From assembly GCA_022009835.1 (NCBI GenBank), contig CP091726.1, positions 1,240,001 through 1,304,000 on the forward strand: 64,000 nucleotides of DNA, read 5' to 3'. Within the stretch, counting starts at the first letter, position 1. Every line of letters begins with the position of its first letter. The stretch is from Bacilli bacterium (GTDB lineage Bacteria; Bacillota_I; Bacilli_A; RF39; UBA660). Made by a program: the position numbers and the translations under genes. Under the pieces are notes generated by a model. It ran no database searches, had not been told where the DNA came from, and saw only the letters and a program-made list of their open reading frames with translations. Positions 12,148 to 21,146 of the stretch are shown here, in pieces.

Positions 12148-13105
12148 TATTCTAACTCCTTAACTATATAATTAAAAATATCTAAGGCTGTTCGATGTGG
12201 GTTATGTCTTACTACTAAGTTATCATTTATATCTAGTAACTCATCTTCAATTACTTCTACTTGCATATCTTTTTAATGTATCATAATCTATTTCTATTTG
12301 ACTTGCTGTTTCTTCTTTATATCTATCTTTAATACCATCTGGTACTTCTTTATTGTTGACTACGACGACATCTATCATGTTATCTTTTACATAAGAATTA
12401 ATTTTTTTAATGCAGTCTGATACTTTATAGCCATCTGTTTCTCCATGTTCACTCATTATATTACATACATACATTTTTTTGGCTTTGGAACTAATAAGGG
12501 ATTGTTTTACTTCTTCAGATAGTAAGTTAGGTATAATACTAGTATATAGACTACCTATTCCAAATATTATTAAATCTGCTGAATCAATAGCTTCAATTAC
12601 TTCCTTAGTAGGTTTTACTTTTTCTTTATACTCAATATAATCTATTTCTTTTCCTGCTTTAGTTATCTTTGACTCGCCTTCGATTACTTGACCATCTTTA
12701 GTATGTGCTATTAATACTGGGCTTTCTTCAGTAAAAGGAAGAATTGTTCCTTTTATATTAAATATTTTGGATAATGATCTTAATGATTCAGTTAGATTTC
12801 CTGTTATATTATATAAAGCTGTTAATAATAAATTACCCATTGGATGATTATTTAGTGAATTATCTGTATTAAAGCGATATTGAAGTAATTCTTCAATTAA
12901 TGGTTCTACTTCTGATAATGATACTAATACATTTCTTATATCTCCTACTGCAAAAAAATATCAAATTCTTTTTCTTAATTCTCCACTAGAAGAACCATCA
13001 TCTGCTACTGTTACAATAGCGGTAATATCTAAAAGGAAATTGCTTTAATCCTTTAAGAAGTACTGAAAGTCCTGTACCTCCTCCTAATACTACTATTTTT
13101 TTCAT
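12147..13105 (-). CDS. yvcK: YvcK/GlmR gluconeogenesis factor family protein
   Basis: Starts KKIVVLGGGTGLSVLLKGLK, the dinucleotide-binding loop of the UPF0052/CofD-like family. It continues with VTVADDGSSSGELR, GDIRNVL and the junction NHPMGNLLLTALYNITGNL. About 319 residues, the family's usual length. In Bacillus GlmR binds UDP-GlcNAc and steers carbon into cell-wall precursors. The start follows GAGGTG and a TATAAT-like -10 lies about 20 bases upstream. One-base shifts occur near 12270, 12950 and 13040. The upstream neighbour is the DUF1016 array. Confidence 0.9.
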
Positions 13106-13170
13106 GTGGTCACCTCTTACCCATTATACTATAAATTATGGAAAAAAATAAAGGAATTATTACTTTTTCT

Positions 13171-13409
13171 TTATTTAATCGTTATAGTTTCATGCTTTTG
13201 TAATTTGTTTTTTTACTTTTTTTCTTGTAATAATATTATATTTTCAATTTTACCAGTACAATAGTTATTTTTTTAATTTTCACTACATTGAAATAATTTA
13301 CCTTCATTATGATAGATATTAAATCCATTTTTTTACTTTTTAGAATAGTCTTTTTATTCTTTTTATATATTTCGTTATTTATTAGTTCATTCTTCATTTC
13401 ATTTACCAT
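13171..13409 (-). pseudogene. Remnant of a DUF1016 gene fused to unrelated sequence
   Basis: Begins MVNEMKNELINNEIYKK, nearly identical to the N-terminus of the complete copies, and has the same position after a shared block ending GATTATGAAATAGTATAG. After about 25 residues it leaves the DUF1016 frame and reads FNIYHNEGKLFQ and NNYCTGKIENIILLQ, which match nothing in the other copies. It ends just upstream of the yvcK promoter. It looks like the leftover of a fourth array member, cut by recombination. Confidence 0.5.
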
Positions 13410-13419
13410 ATAAACCCCT

Positions 13420-14349
13420 CTATACTATTTCATAATCTCTTGTATATATTCTTTTTATCACTAGAATATTCTATATAATAATGATTATCTCTTCTAGCTA
13501 CTATTATTCCTATTGTTTTTATTATTGTTAATACCTTTAACATGTTTATCTATATAATTCATATATACTTCTACTTGTCCTATATGTTCTTTCTTAACTT
13601 CAGTTACTTTTAGTTCTACAACTACATAACAATTATATTTAATATTAAATAATAATAAATCAATATAGTTATAAGTATTACCAATCCTAATTTTATATTC
13701 ATTTTTCTATGAATGAATATCCTTCACCTAATTCTTTTTAAAAAGGATGGTATATCCTCAAGTATTAATCTTTGTAATATCTTTTTCACTGATATTTTTC
13801 CTTATCAATACCTAGTTTATTTTTTTAATAATTATTGGATTCTTAATAGTATCACCAATATCTATTTTTTCTTTATTAATTAGTTTTAGTTTAGTATTAT
13901 TATCTAGTCTTTGGTATTCTCTGTTTTTTTATTTTTTTCTCTTAACTGTCTTTTTACTTAAACATTGATCTGTTGTGATTTTTAATATAATAATTAATTT
14001 CATTTGTATCTTTTAACGGTAATAATTCACAATAATGAGACCAACTCAATTGTTGCGCCATTGGCGCAATCTTTTCAGATAATAAATAAAACTGTCGCAT
14101 TCTAGACAAAGCAGTGAAAGTATAACCTTTTCCTAATTCTTCCTTTAATCTGGCAGAATACTCTTTTATTAATCCATCTCCATACTTGGCTCTATCTTCA
14201 CCACCTTGGGCTTCGATTAATAATTTACCAACATTATAATAAGTACTAAGTTCATTTCTATTCTTAGAATAATCTTTTTACTTTTCTTATATATTTCATT
14301 ATTTATTAATTCATTTTTTTAATTTCATCGTAATAATTATTTTTTTCAT
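13420..14349 (-). CDS. DUF1016/YhcG-type PD-(D/E)XK nuclease, copy A
   Basis: About 310-340 residues after frame repair. The N-terminal DUF1016_N domain is recognised by YYNVGKLLIEAQGG, YGDGLIKEYSARL, LSRMRQFYLL and QLSWSHYCELLPLKD. The C-terminal YhcG nuclease domain contains YIDLLLFNIKYNCYVVVELK, which supplies the D...ExK catalytic set, followed by QVEVYMNYID. The end reads DYEIV. RBS GGGAGG lies before the start. The family often sits in defence or restriction neighbourhoods; its reaction here is inferred. The nuclease half is nearly identical to copy B, so the duplication is recent. A perfect 7-base palindrome interrupts the coding sequence at 14053-14069. Confidence 0.8.
14053..14069. 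repeat. Palindrome inside DUF1016 copy A
   Basis: TTGCGCC-ATT-GGCGCAA on plus: 7-base perfect arms with a 3-base centre, very GC-rich for this genome. It encodes APMAQ just before QLSWSHY. Confidence 0.85.
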
Positions 14350-14359
14350 ACAAACCTCC

Positions 14360-15271
14360 CTATACTATTTCATAATCTCTTGTATATATTCTTTTATCAC
14401 TAGAATATTCTATATAATAATGATTATCTCTTCTAGCTACTATTATTCCTATTGTTTTTATTATTAGTAATACCTTTAATATGTTTATCCATATAATTAA
14501 TATATACCTCTACTTGCCCTATATGTTCTTTCTTTACTTCAGTTACTTTTTAGTTCTACAACTACATAACAATTATATTTAATATTAAATAATAGTAGAT
14601 CTATATAATTGTAAGTATTATTTATTTTGATTTTGTATTCACTACCTATATAGCTAAACCCGTCTCCAAGTTCCTTCATGAAACCTTCTATATCCTCAAG
14701 TATTAATCTTTGTAATATCTTTTCACTGATATTTTCCTTATCTATACCTAATTTATTTTTAATAATAATTGGATTCTTAATAGTATCACCAATATCTATT
14801 TCTTCTTTATTAATTAGTTTTTAATTTAGTATTATCATCTAGTCTTTGATATTCTTTATTTTTTTAAATTTTTTCTCTTAACTGTCTTTTTACTTAAACA
14901 TTGATCTGTTGTGATTTTTAATATAATAATTAATTTCATTTGTATCTTTTAACGGTAATAATTCACAATAATGGGACCATGTCATTTGTGTCGCCAGTGG
15001 CGACACTTTTTGTTCTTCAATTAATTTGTAAAATTGTCTCATTCGAAATAATGTTCTTTTATTATACTTTTTTCCTACTTCTACAACTAACTTTTTCGAA
15101 TAATTGTCAATTATTTTTTCTCCGTATTTTTTCCCTGCTTTTGAAAGTAATTTACCAACATTATAATAAGTACTAAGTTCATTTCTATTCTTAGAATAAT
15201 CTTTTTACTTTCTTATATATTTCATTATTTATTAATTCATTTTTAATTTCATCGTAATAATTATTTTTCAT
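14360..15271 (-). CDS. DUF1016/YhcG-type PD-(D/E)XK nuclease, copy B
   Basis: Same architecture as copy A, and starting from the same upstream block: DUF1016_N, then LQRLILEDIEGFMKELGDG and a YhcG nuclease core with IDLLLFNIKYNCYVVVELK. The N-terminal third diverges from copy A around the specificity-like stretch (here IEEQKVSPLATQMTWSHY). The last 550 bases are about 95 percent alike by eye. Only 10 bases separate the stop from the start of copy A, so they are co-transcribed. It carries its own palindrome at 14988-15006. Frame shifts occur at T runs. Confidence 0.8.
14988..15006. repeat. Palindrome inside DUF1016 copy B
   Basis: GTGTCGCC-AGT-GGCGACAC: 8-base perfect arms and a 3-base centre, at the same codons as in copy A but with a different sequence and encoded residues (VSPLAT). 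Confidence 0.85.
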
Positions 15272-15331
15272 ACAAACCTCCCTATACTATTTCATAATCT
15301 CTTGTATATATTCTTTTATCACTAGAATATT

Positions 15332-15860
15332 CTATATAATAATTGGATTCTTAATAGTATCGCCAATACTCATTTCTTCTTTATTAATTAGTTTTTAGTT
15401 TAGTATTATTATCTAGTCTTTGGTATTCTTTATTTTTTTAAATTTTTTCTCTTAATTCTCTTACACTTAAGTTATATTTTTTTCTGTTGTATTGATATAG
15501 TAATTAATTTCATCATTATTTTTTTGATTATTAAAAAGTTCTTTATAATGACTCCATGATAATTGGGCCGACATTGTAGGCCCTTTTTTTCAAATAGCAA
15601 ATAAAATCTTCTCATATTCTTTAAACTTCTAGTAGAATACCCTTTGCCTAATTCTTTTGTTAATTGCTTAGAATATTCTTTTATTAAACCATCTCCATAC
15701 TTGGCTCTATCTTCACCACCTTGGGCTTCAATTAATATTTTGCCGACATTATAATATGTACTAAGCTCATTTCTATTTTTAGAATAATCCTTTACTCTCT
15801 TATATACTTCATTATTTATTAATTCATTTTTTTAATTTCATCATAATAGTTATTTTTCAT
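15332..15860 (-). pseudogene. DUF1016 copy C, nuclease domain deleted
   Basis: The DUF1016_N domain is present (ends near IGDTIKNPII). The sequence then jumps directly to the block encoding the last residues of the full-length copies (YIEYSSDK), out of frame, giving a TAG at 15332. The junction lies in ATAATAAT, present at both sites in copies A and B, so a microhomology deletion of about 550 bases removed the nuclease. It is first in the array and may still make an N-terminal-domain protein of about 170 residues. It too has a palindrome, at 15565-15583. Confidence 0.65.
15565..15583. repeat. Imperfect palindrome inside DUF1016 copy C
   Basis: GGGCC-GAC-ATT-GTA-GGCCC: five outer pairs, one G/A mismatch, two inner pairs and an ATT centre. 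Same coding position as in copies A and B (here GPTMSA). Confidence 0.8.
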
Positions 15861-16080
15861 ACAAGTCTCCTTTTCTAAATCACCATATCATAAACATATA
15901 TAGAACGCAAATTGGTAAAAAATGTTTTTGAAGAGGTTAATTCCTAGGAAAACTTGTTTTTAGTCTTTAAAAATTATTTTTACTTGGTGTATCATAGGAG
16001 AAAATACTTTTTTTAATAAAAATGAAAAATTAGTGATTTTACACTAATTTTTACAGATTTTTATATACATAATGACAAAA
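15861..16080. other. Intergenic stretch with a bidirectional hairpin
   Basis: No gene seen. It should hold the promoter of the DUF1016 array (a TATGAT-like -10 about 35 bases before copy C, weak -35). It also holds a perfect hairpin at 16025-16052 (AAAAATTAGTG/CACTAATTTTT), a likely second terminator for the gene at 16132. Confidence 0.5.
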
Positions 16081-16113
16081 AAAATATAGTAACTATAATT
16101 GTTACTATATTTT
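16081..16113 (-). terminator. Terminator of the 16132-16929 gene
   Basis: AAAATATAGTAAC paired with GTTACTATATTTT, 7-base loop, followed on minus by a T run. About 20 bases after the stop codon. Confidence 0.8.
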
Positions 16114-16131
16114 AAATAACATTGTTTCTTA

Positions 16132-16929
16132 TTAAGAGAATGTAGCAGTTACACCGGATTTAGTTCCGTTAGCATCAACAGCATCAAAAGTTATAGTACC
16201 TTTGTATTCTCTTCTTAATTCTGTAGTTGATGCATCATCGTCTTGTTGTTCTGCTCCTGTTTCTTCAAGCCATACTAATACATAGAAAGTTTTTGAACTA
16301 TTACCAGAAGCACTATTATCAGTACCATATAATGTTAATGATTGTGCTTTATTTAATCCAGCGTTTTCTGTTCCTTCTGCTTCTTTGTCTGCACTATAAG
16401 TTAAAAATCCTGTTTTAGCTTGTGGTACCATTGCGAAGTCAGCAATAGCAGTAGCACCATTAAATGTATAAGTAGGTAATTCTCCAGCTGTATCTTTTGT
16501 TACATTAGCATTGATTAATGTCCAGTACATATTTTTTGTTGTTGAAGTACTTAAGCTTAATTTTCCTTGTACATTAACGGTAGAAGTTTTACTTAAGTTA
16601 GAAACGACTACTTCATAAATATCACAAACATTATTTCCTAAACTATCTTTACATTTACCTTCCATTGCTTTTGCAAATTGATCAACAGTATCTTTATCAG
16701 TTTGATTAACAATTAAGTTTAGAGGTATAATGTTATCATTTGTACCAGTAGTAATTCTATTAGCAGTTACAGTTAATCCACCTGCTTCAGCAGTATTACC
16801 AGTGATATCAGTATCATTAGTTCTTGAAGCACTAAAGAATGCAAATGTTGCACCTATAATTGCTACTATTAAAGTTGCTACACCTATAACGGCATAAAAC
16901 GTATTTCCCTTTCTGTTATTTTCTTCCAT
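16132..16929 (-). CDS. SipW-type signal peptide surface protein 1
   Basis: 265 residues, intact frame. MEENNRKGNTFYAVIG leads into a membrane segment ending GATFAFFSAS. This is the alanine-aromatic-aromatic-Ser pattern of TasA/CalY-like proteins cut by a SipW-type signal peptidase. The mature part is beta-rich, Thr/Asn/Ala-rich, with one Cys pair (KCKDSLGNNVCDIYEVVVSNL) shared with its two paralogues downstream. The strong promoter, AAGGAGG and dedicated terminator suggest high expression. By analogy it may form a fibre or surface layer (inference). No SipW peptidase gene was found in the window. Confidence 0.65.
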   Translation of the reverse strand: MEENNRKGNTFYAVIGVATLIVAIIGATFAFFSASRTNDTDITGNTAEAGGLTVTANRITTGTNDNIIPLNLIVNQTDKDTVDQFAKAMEGKCKDSLGNNVCDIYEVVVSNLSKTSTVNVQGKLSLSTSTTKNMYWTLINANVTKDTAGELPTYTFNGATAIADFAMVPQAKTGFLTYSADKEAEGTENAGLNKAQSLTLYGTDNSASGNSSKTFYVLVWLEETGAEQQDDDASTTELRREYKGTITFDAVDANGTKSGVTATFS

Positions 16930-16957
16930 TTTATTTCAATCCTCCTTTACAATAATA

Positions 16958-16986
16958 ATTGTATCAGATATAGAAATAAAATGCAA
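16958..16986 (-). promoter_or_regulatory. Promoter of surface protein 1
   Basis: TTGCAT (16981-16986), 17-base spacer, TACAAT (16958-16963). The region from the -10 to the start codon is identical to that of the gene at 17054, including AAGGAGGATTGAAATAAA. Confidence 0.75.
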
Positions 16987-17011
16987 TACTTTTTGATATT
17001 TAATCACAAAA

Positions 17012-17028
17012 AGAAGATGCAATCTTCT
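17012..17028 (-). terminator. Terminator of the 17054-17785 gene
   Basis: AGAAGAT-GCA-ATCTTCT followed by TTTT on minus, 26 bases after the stop. Confidence 0.65.
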
Positions 17029-17053
17029 CCTTTTTAATCATAACTTTTTATAA

Positions 17054-17785
17054 TTATGCACCTGCACTAAATGATGCAGTTAAACCTGAAGTATTACCTT
17101 GAGCGTCAACGGCGTTAAAATTAACTGTTCCTTTGAAAGACTTTCCAGCGTCTTTGCCTTCTTGTCCTGCACCAGTTTCTTCAAGCCATACTAGTACATA
17201 ATATGTAGCATTTCCAGAATTTGCAAGAGTTTGGCTAGCAGCAGCAGCACCAGTAGCACCAGTGTTACCACCAACAGTAACATTACCTGCAACACCTTTG
17301 TCAACAACTGTGGCAAAGTCAGCTCTAGTTGTAGCATCAGCAGCTGAAAGTAATTGCCATTTCATGTTTTCAGATTCAGTTGCAAGTGTTAAAGTACCTC
17401 TTACCTGTACAGTTGAGGTTGTTGATAAGTTTGTTACTTTAATTGAATATACTTGACAAACATTGTTACCATTTGAATCTTTACAAGATGTACCTTTAGT
17501 AGCACCTAAAGCATCTGCAAATTGGTCAGCAGCACCTGTTGCAACGTTTGTTGGAGTAGTGTTATCCATTAAGTTAAGCGGTATCATATTTGTACCAGTT
17601 GTTGTTACTGGAGTTACATCTAACTTAACACCACCTGCTTCAGCAGTTCCACCAGTGATAGCGGAATCGTTAGTAGCATTAGCACTAAAGAATGCAAATG
17701 TTGCTCCAATGATTGCAACTACTAATGTAGCTACACCTACAACAGCGTAAAATACGCCAGTTCCCTTTCTGTTATTTTCTTCCAT
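17054..17785 (-). CDS. SipW-type signal peptide surface protein 2
   Basis: 243 residues, intact frame, paralogue of the 16132 gene. Signal region IVG/VVAIIGATFAFFSANAT, then ITGGTAEAGGVKLDV, the shared Cys pair (SCKDSNGNNVCQVYSIKVTNL) and a C-terminal strand YYVLVWLEETGAGQ. GC is slightly higher than in its neighbours because of Ala/Gly/Thr codons, as expected of an abundant secreted protein. Promoter and leader are near copies of those of protein 1. Same proposed role; the two may be partners or alternates. Confidence 0.65.
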   Translation of the reverse strand: MEENNRKGTGVFYAVVGVATLVVAIIGATFAFFSANATNDSAITGGTAEAGGVKLDVTPVTTTGTNMIPLNLMDNTTPTNVATGAADQFADALGATKGTSCKDSNGNNVCQVYSIKVTNLSTTSTVQVRGTLTLATESENMKWQLLSAADATTRADFATVVDKGVAGNVTVGGNTGATGAAAASQTLANSGNATYYVLVWLEETGAGQEGKDAGKSFKGTVNFNAVDAQGNTSGLTASFSAGA

Positions 17786-17813
17786 TTTATTTCAATCCTC
17801 CTTTACAATAATA

Positions 17814-17842
17814 ATTGTATCAAATACTGAAATAAAAATCAA
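17814..17842 (-). promoter_or_regulatory. Promoter of surface protein 2
   Basis: TTGATT (17837-17842), 17-base spacer, TACAAT (17814-17819). The leader is the same as that of protein 1. Confidence 0.7.
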
Positions 17843-17913
17843 TAGTTTTTTTGATAAGATTTTTATTAAAAACATTTTTTTAGAAATATTTTTAATATAT
17901 TGTCTATGCTTAT

Positions 17914-17994
17914 ATATGATAGATATGGTTGGTATACTACTTATAGACAATTTACTTGGCTATAAGTAGCACAGCAAGACATAGGCTTGGTGTG
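17914..17994. repeat. Tandem-hairpin AGAC/GGCT element, copy 1
   Basis: On plus: ATATGATAGATATGGTTG (17914-17931), then hairpin 1 (17937-17969; arms CTACTTATAG/CTATAAGTAG, perfect 10 bases) and hairpin 2 (17970-17994; arms CACAGCAAG/CTTGGTGTG, one mismatch). Each has AGAC at the top of the 5' arm and GGCT in the 3' arm, leaving an A-G mismatch capped by a C-G pair. The 18-base lead is repeated exactly in the copy at 55103. It lies between two SipW-type genes, after a terminator and outside any reading frame. Confidence 0.75.
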
Positions 17995-18007
17995 AACATG
18001 AAAAAAG

Positions 18008-18028
18008 GTTTAGACATATTGTCTAAAC
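18008..18028 (-). terminator. Terminator of the 18035-18682 gene
   Basis: GTTTAGACA-TAT-TGTCTAAAC, perfect 9-base arms, followed on minus by CCTTTTTTTC. Confidence 0.8.
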
Positions 18029-18034
18029 TCTCTA

Positions 18035-18682
18035 TTAGAATGCAGCTTCAATATTAGCACCAGTTGATGCTCTTACAGTAACAGTTCCACTTACTGTTTT
18101 TCCAGAATCTGCTCCAGTTTGATCGCCACCAGTATTTTGTAAATATACTACAAAATATTGAGTAACGCTACCATTTACATTATTTGCTTTAGCAGGTAAT
18201 GTTACTCCTGTTGCTAATGTGCCTGTAGTAAGATTAACAGTTCCAAGAGCATTTCTACCAGTCATTTTGGCCCATTTAATACCTGTAGTACCATTTACTG
18301 TTACTTCAGTATCAACTTTTGTAGCATTGGTACCACCATTATTTATAACTAATTCATATACTTGACATACTGTATAGTTATTTTTATCTACACAATCATT
18401 AGTAGTACTAATTGCAGTAGTAAGTTGGTTAGTTGTATGACCTGTTACTGTTCCATCATATATTGGTATTAAGTCTCCAGTACCTTTACTAACTTTTTTT
18501 AAACTTGCTATTGATAATTGTACATCTAATGTTTTACCAGTAATAGCATTTGTATTAGTTGCACTAGCACTAAAATAAGCGTATGCACTTCCAGTTATTG
18601 CTATTACAAGAAGAGCTACTCCTGCTACAGCATACATTAGTGGCTTATTCATTCTTTTTTCTTGATTATTTTCTTCAAACAT
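18035..18682 (-). CDS. SipW-type signal peptide surface protein 3
   Basis: 215 residues, intact frame, more distant paralogue of the previous two. MNKPLMYAVAGVALLVIAI runs into ITGSAYAYFSASATNTNAI, the same cleavage-type motif. The shared middle (CVDKNNYTVCQVYELVINN) and end (QYFVVYLQNTGGDQTGADSG) place it in the same family. It has its own promoter and terminator. Located directly after the ATPase operon. Confidence 0.65.
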   Translation of the reverse strand: MFEENNQEKRMNKPLMYAVAGVALLVIAITGSAYAYFSASATNTNAITGKTLDVQLSIASLKKVSKGTGDLIPIYDGTVTGHTTNQLTTAISTTNDCVDKNNYTVCQVYELVINNGGTNATKVDTEVTVNGTTGIKWAKMTGRNALGTVNLTTGTLATGVTLPAKANNVNGSVTQYFVVYLQNTGGDQTGADSGKTVSGTVTVRASTGANIEAAF

Positions 18683-18708
18683 ATTTCTTCCTCCTACTCT
18701 ACATATGA

Positions 18709-18738
18709 ATTATAACAAATAATACTTATTTTTTTCAA
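18709..18738 (-). promoter_or_regulatory. Promoter of surface protein 3
   Basis: TTGAAA (18733-18738), 18-base spacer, TATAAT (18709-18714). The RBS is GTAGGAGGAAG. Confidence 0.7.
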
Positions 18739-19594
18739 TACTATTTTTATATAATTTCTTCCATTTATGTCTATAAAGGTATCTTCATTAATACCTGGTA
18801 AGTTTAAATCTGGAATTAGTTTTTTTCTTCTTCCTTAGGTTTTACAGACTCTTGCTCTTTTTTTCAATATCACTTTTGTAATTTACTAGTGTTCTATTAT
18901 CTTTAAATAATTTACTTCTATTTACTTTTGATGGTTCATAACTATCTATTATCCAGAACTCATATAATATTTTTAATATTGGTGAAGTCATTACTTCATC
19001 TTCTAATTTCTTTTCTTTTTCTCTTTCAACTTTAATATTATTTTCTAGTAGGAAGATGTTATCTAATAATTCATCTTGTTTTTTTCAATTAGTATATCTT
19101 GGCTTATAAGTGTATTATAAGTATTGGGATATCTATCTTTATTTAATGTTATTTTTTTAGTTTATTTCTTTTTATTTATTAATTTATTATAACTACTTTC
19201 TTTTTTTCAAAGATAAGATATAATATTTCTTTATCTATTGGATCTTCAATGGTTTTAATATCTTCATATAAAATGTTGCGATACTTATTATTTGTATCTT
19301 CATTGAACTTTGATAGTAGTGTCTCCTCTAACAAGAGATTATCTACTTCAGACTCATCTTTCTTTTTTTATATAGACTTTCTAAAGATTCTTTTTATTTT
19401 TTTGATATTTCTTTTTCAATTTGTAAATATTTATCTTTTGGCTATTTGATATTTACAAATATTATTATATCTTTCTTTGTATTCTAATAAGTCAGTTTCA
19501 ATATTATTTTTCTTCCATATATTTTATTAATTTTTTTCTAGTCTTACTTTTTTTCTTCAAGAGTGGTTGCTGTTATATAATCATACTTATCCAT
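18732..19594 (-). CDS. Unknown coiled-coil-like protein at the end of the ATPase operon
   Basis: Starts MDKYDYITATTLEEKKVRL, overlapping the stop of the gamma-like gene, so it is translationally coupled to the ATPase operon. The roughly 285-residue product is charged and largely helical (KYLQIEKEISKK, KEREKKLEDEVMTSPIL). It ends LPGINEDTFIDINGRNYIK. About eight frame breaks make the middle uncertain. The end is placed at a TAA obtained if the A run near 18733 is one base shorter; as written it runs to about 18702. No F-ATPase subunit is recognisable, but the coupling suggests a role in that complex. Confidence 0.45.
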
Positions 19595-20377
19595 CTTCTT
19601 CCTCCCTTGCTGATATTTTCTTAAAGTTTTCTACTGTTTTCTTTACTAATTTATTTTTCTTTTCTTTTCTTGAAGCATTTGCTTGTTCAATTTCAATTTC
19701 TTCAATTTTATCTAGTGCTTCACTAGTTATTTGATTTCTTATTACATTTTCTGCTGCTCTTGATATACACTCACACATTTTTAGTTCATACATTATATAA
19801 AATGTTAACAAACTATATAACATACTAGTTATATCAGTCTCAATAACAAAGTCATTTTTGGTATCGTATTCACCATCAAAATTTATGGGAAATAGTGTTA
19901 GTTTCTTGAAGACAAATGATGTACTTGAGTTATAGTGATTGTAATATAGATTTATTTCACTATATGAGGCATTTCTGATGGCTTCATCAATTGTTTTTTT
20001 CTATTTTTTAGTTCTTTAGTAAAATCGTCTTTTGTTTATTTTTTTAAAATAGTTTTTATCATCGGTATAAACTATTTTTTTCCTATTATTATCTTATAAT
20101 CATCTTTGTCTTCTCTTATTTGTCTAGCTACTTGGGAATTGAAGTTACCACAAAAGCCATAGTCATTGGCAATATAGATATTAAGTTTACTACCAGTAGG
20201 ATTTGGTGTTATTACTTTTTTTATCTAGTACTAGATTTTTGTTATAAACGATTGTTTTTTTATTATTTTAGTTATTTCTTCACCAACATTTCGGTAACTT
20301 TCTGCTTCTCTTTTAGAGGCATCTACTCTAAGTAAAGAGTGGAAGTTCATGACTTTAACGACGTTCTTTATTCTCAT
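19587..20377 (-). CDS. Divergent F1 ATPase gamma-like subunit
   Basis: About 263 residues. The N-terminal helix is short (MRIKNVVKVMNFHSLLRVDAS), then LNIYIANDYGFCGNFNSQVA. This matches the gamma signature (D-R-G-L-C-G-x-F-N) in position and pattern. The C-terminal helix (SRAAENVIRNQITSEALDKI) corresponds to the gamma C-terminal coiled coil. In F1 this subunit is the central shaft. It lies after beta, epsilon-like and a 5-helix membrane protein, whereas the usual order is alpha-gamma-beta-epsilon. The middle is broken by T-run shifts. Assignment rests on the two ends and the operon. Confidence 0.65.
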
Positions 20378-20892
20378 TTTTTCCACCCTTTCTGATATAT
20401 TTATTAGCTAGTACTACTGTTTTTAAGTTTTTTAGTAATGTATATGATAGGTATAGGAACATAAATATCATTACAAATACTAATAGTAATAACATCCATA
20501 CATCCATATATTCATTTGTTATATAATCATGGATTAGATATATTATTTTTAAGCCTCCTAGTGAAATGATATTTAGGAGTATATCGATTATTATTTTTTT
20601 ATTTTTTTAATTAATAGACCACTAAAAAGGGTTAATGATATAATAATGATGGCTATATAGATATCTAAATCAATAAATGAGGCCATAAGATATATCATAA
20701 AAGAAATAACTTATTATTGAGCATGATATGCTTATTATTTCTTTATTACTCATTCCTTGTAATATTCCATATAATTTTTACTTTTTGATTTTTTTCTGGA
20801 TCAAACTTTTTTTATTAGTATTTTTTTAGAATAATATATAATGATATTACTACTATTATACCAACAAATGCAAAATAAAATATATTATTCAT
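20355..20892 (-). CDS. Five-helix membrane protein in the ATPase operon
   Basis: About 175 residues after frame repair. MNNIFYFAFVGIIVVISLY forms helix 1. After a charged stretch (KFDPEKN, IIWNI) come four more hydrophobic segments, including IDLDIYIAIIIISLTLFSG, LLNIISLGGLKIIYLI and MLLLLVFVMIFMFL. It sits between the epsilon-like and gamma-like genes with a few bases of overlap. It does not show the conserved helix-4 Arg pattern of F0 subunit a, but it is the only multi-helix protein in the operon and could take the stator/membrane role (inference). Several frame shifts limit certainty. Confidence 0.45.
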
Positions 20893-20893
20893 A

Positions 20894-21146
20894 CTATCCC
20901 TCTTTTATCATTAAATTAAATTCGTTATTACTATTCATATAAAAAGGCTTTGATATTTTTTTAAATGATAGGTTTACTTCATCATTTTTGATATCAACAG
21001 ATCCTTCTATTTCTCCTATTATAGGTAAATAATCTTTCATTATAAGTAAGTTATAATCTTTTGCTTATGATTCTTATTATTTTGATATTTTCATATTCTC
21101 TTAATCCGTTTTCGATATCAAAGATTCTTACTTTAATTCCATCCAT
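20894..21146 (-). CDS. Divergent F1 epsilon-like subunit
   Basis: About 84 residues. MDGIKVRIFDIENGLREYEN, then (after a shift) LLIMKDYLPIIGEIEGSVDIKN. The second part resembles the beta-sandwich of epsilon, where the sequence around H-x-P-L-I-G is conserved. The C-terminal helical hairpin of epsilon is absent. The ATG overlaps the end of the beta gene, so the two are coupled. Size and position support the call; sequence similarity is weak. Confidence 0.5.

Noticed and set aside
13171..15860. CRISPR-like array because of repeated blocks
   Set aside because: The repeats are whole-gene duplications about 900 bases apart, not short repeats with spacers.
17262..17750. Open plus-strand frames across the SipW-type genes
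   Set aside because: Shadows caused by the Ala/Thr-rich codons of the intact minus-strand gene.
17914..17994. Possible purine riboswitch because of ATATGG
   Set aside because: The conserved core parts GTTTCTACC and the third-strand partners are absent, and no purine gene is adjacent.
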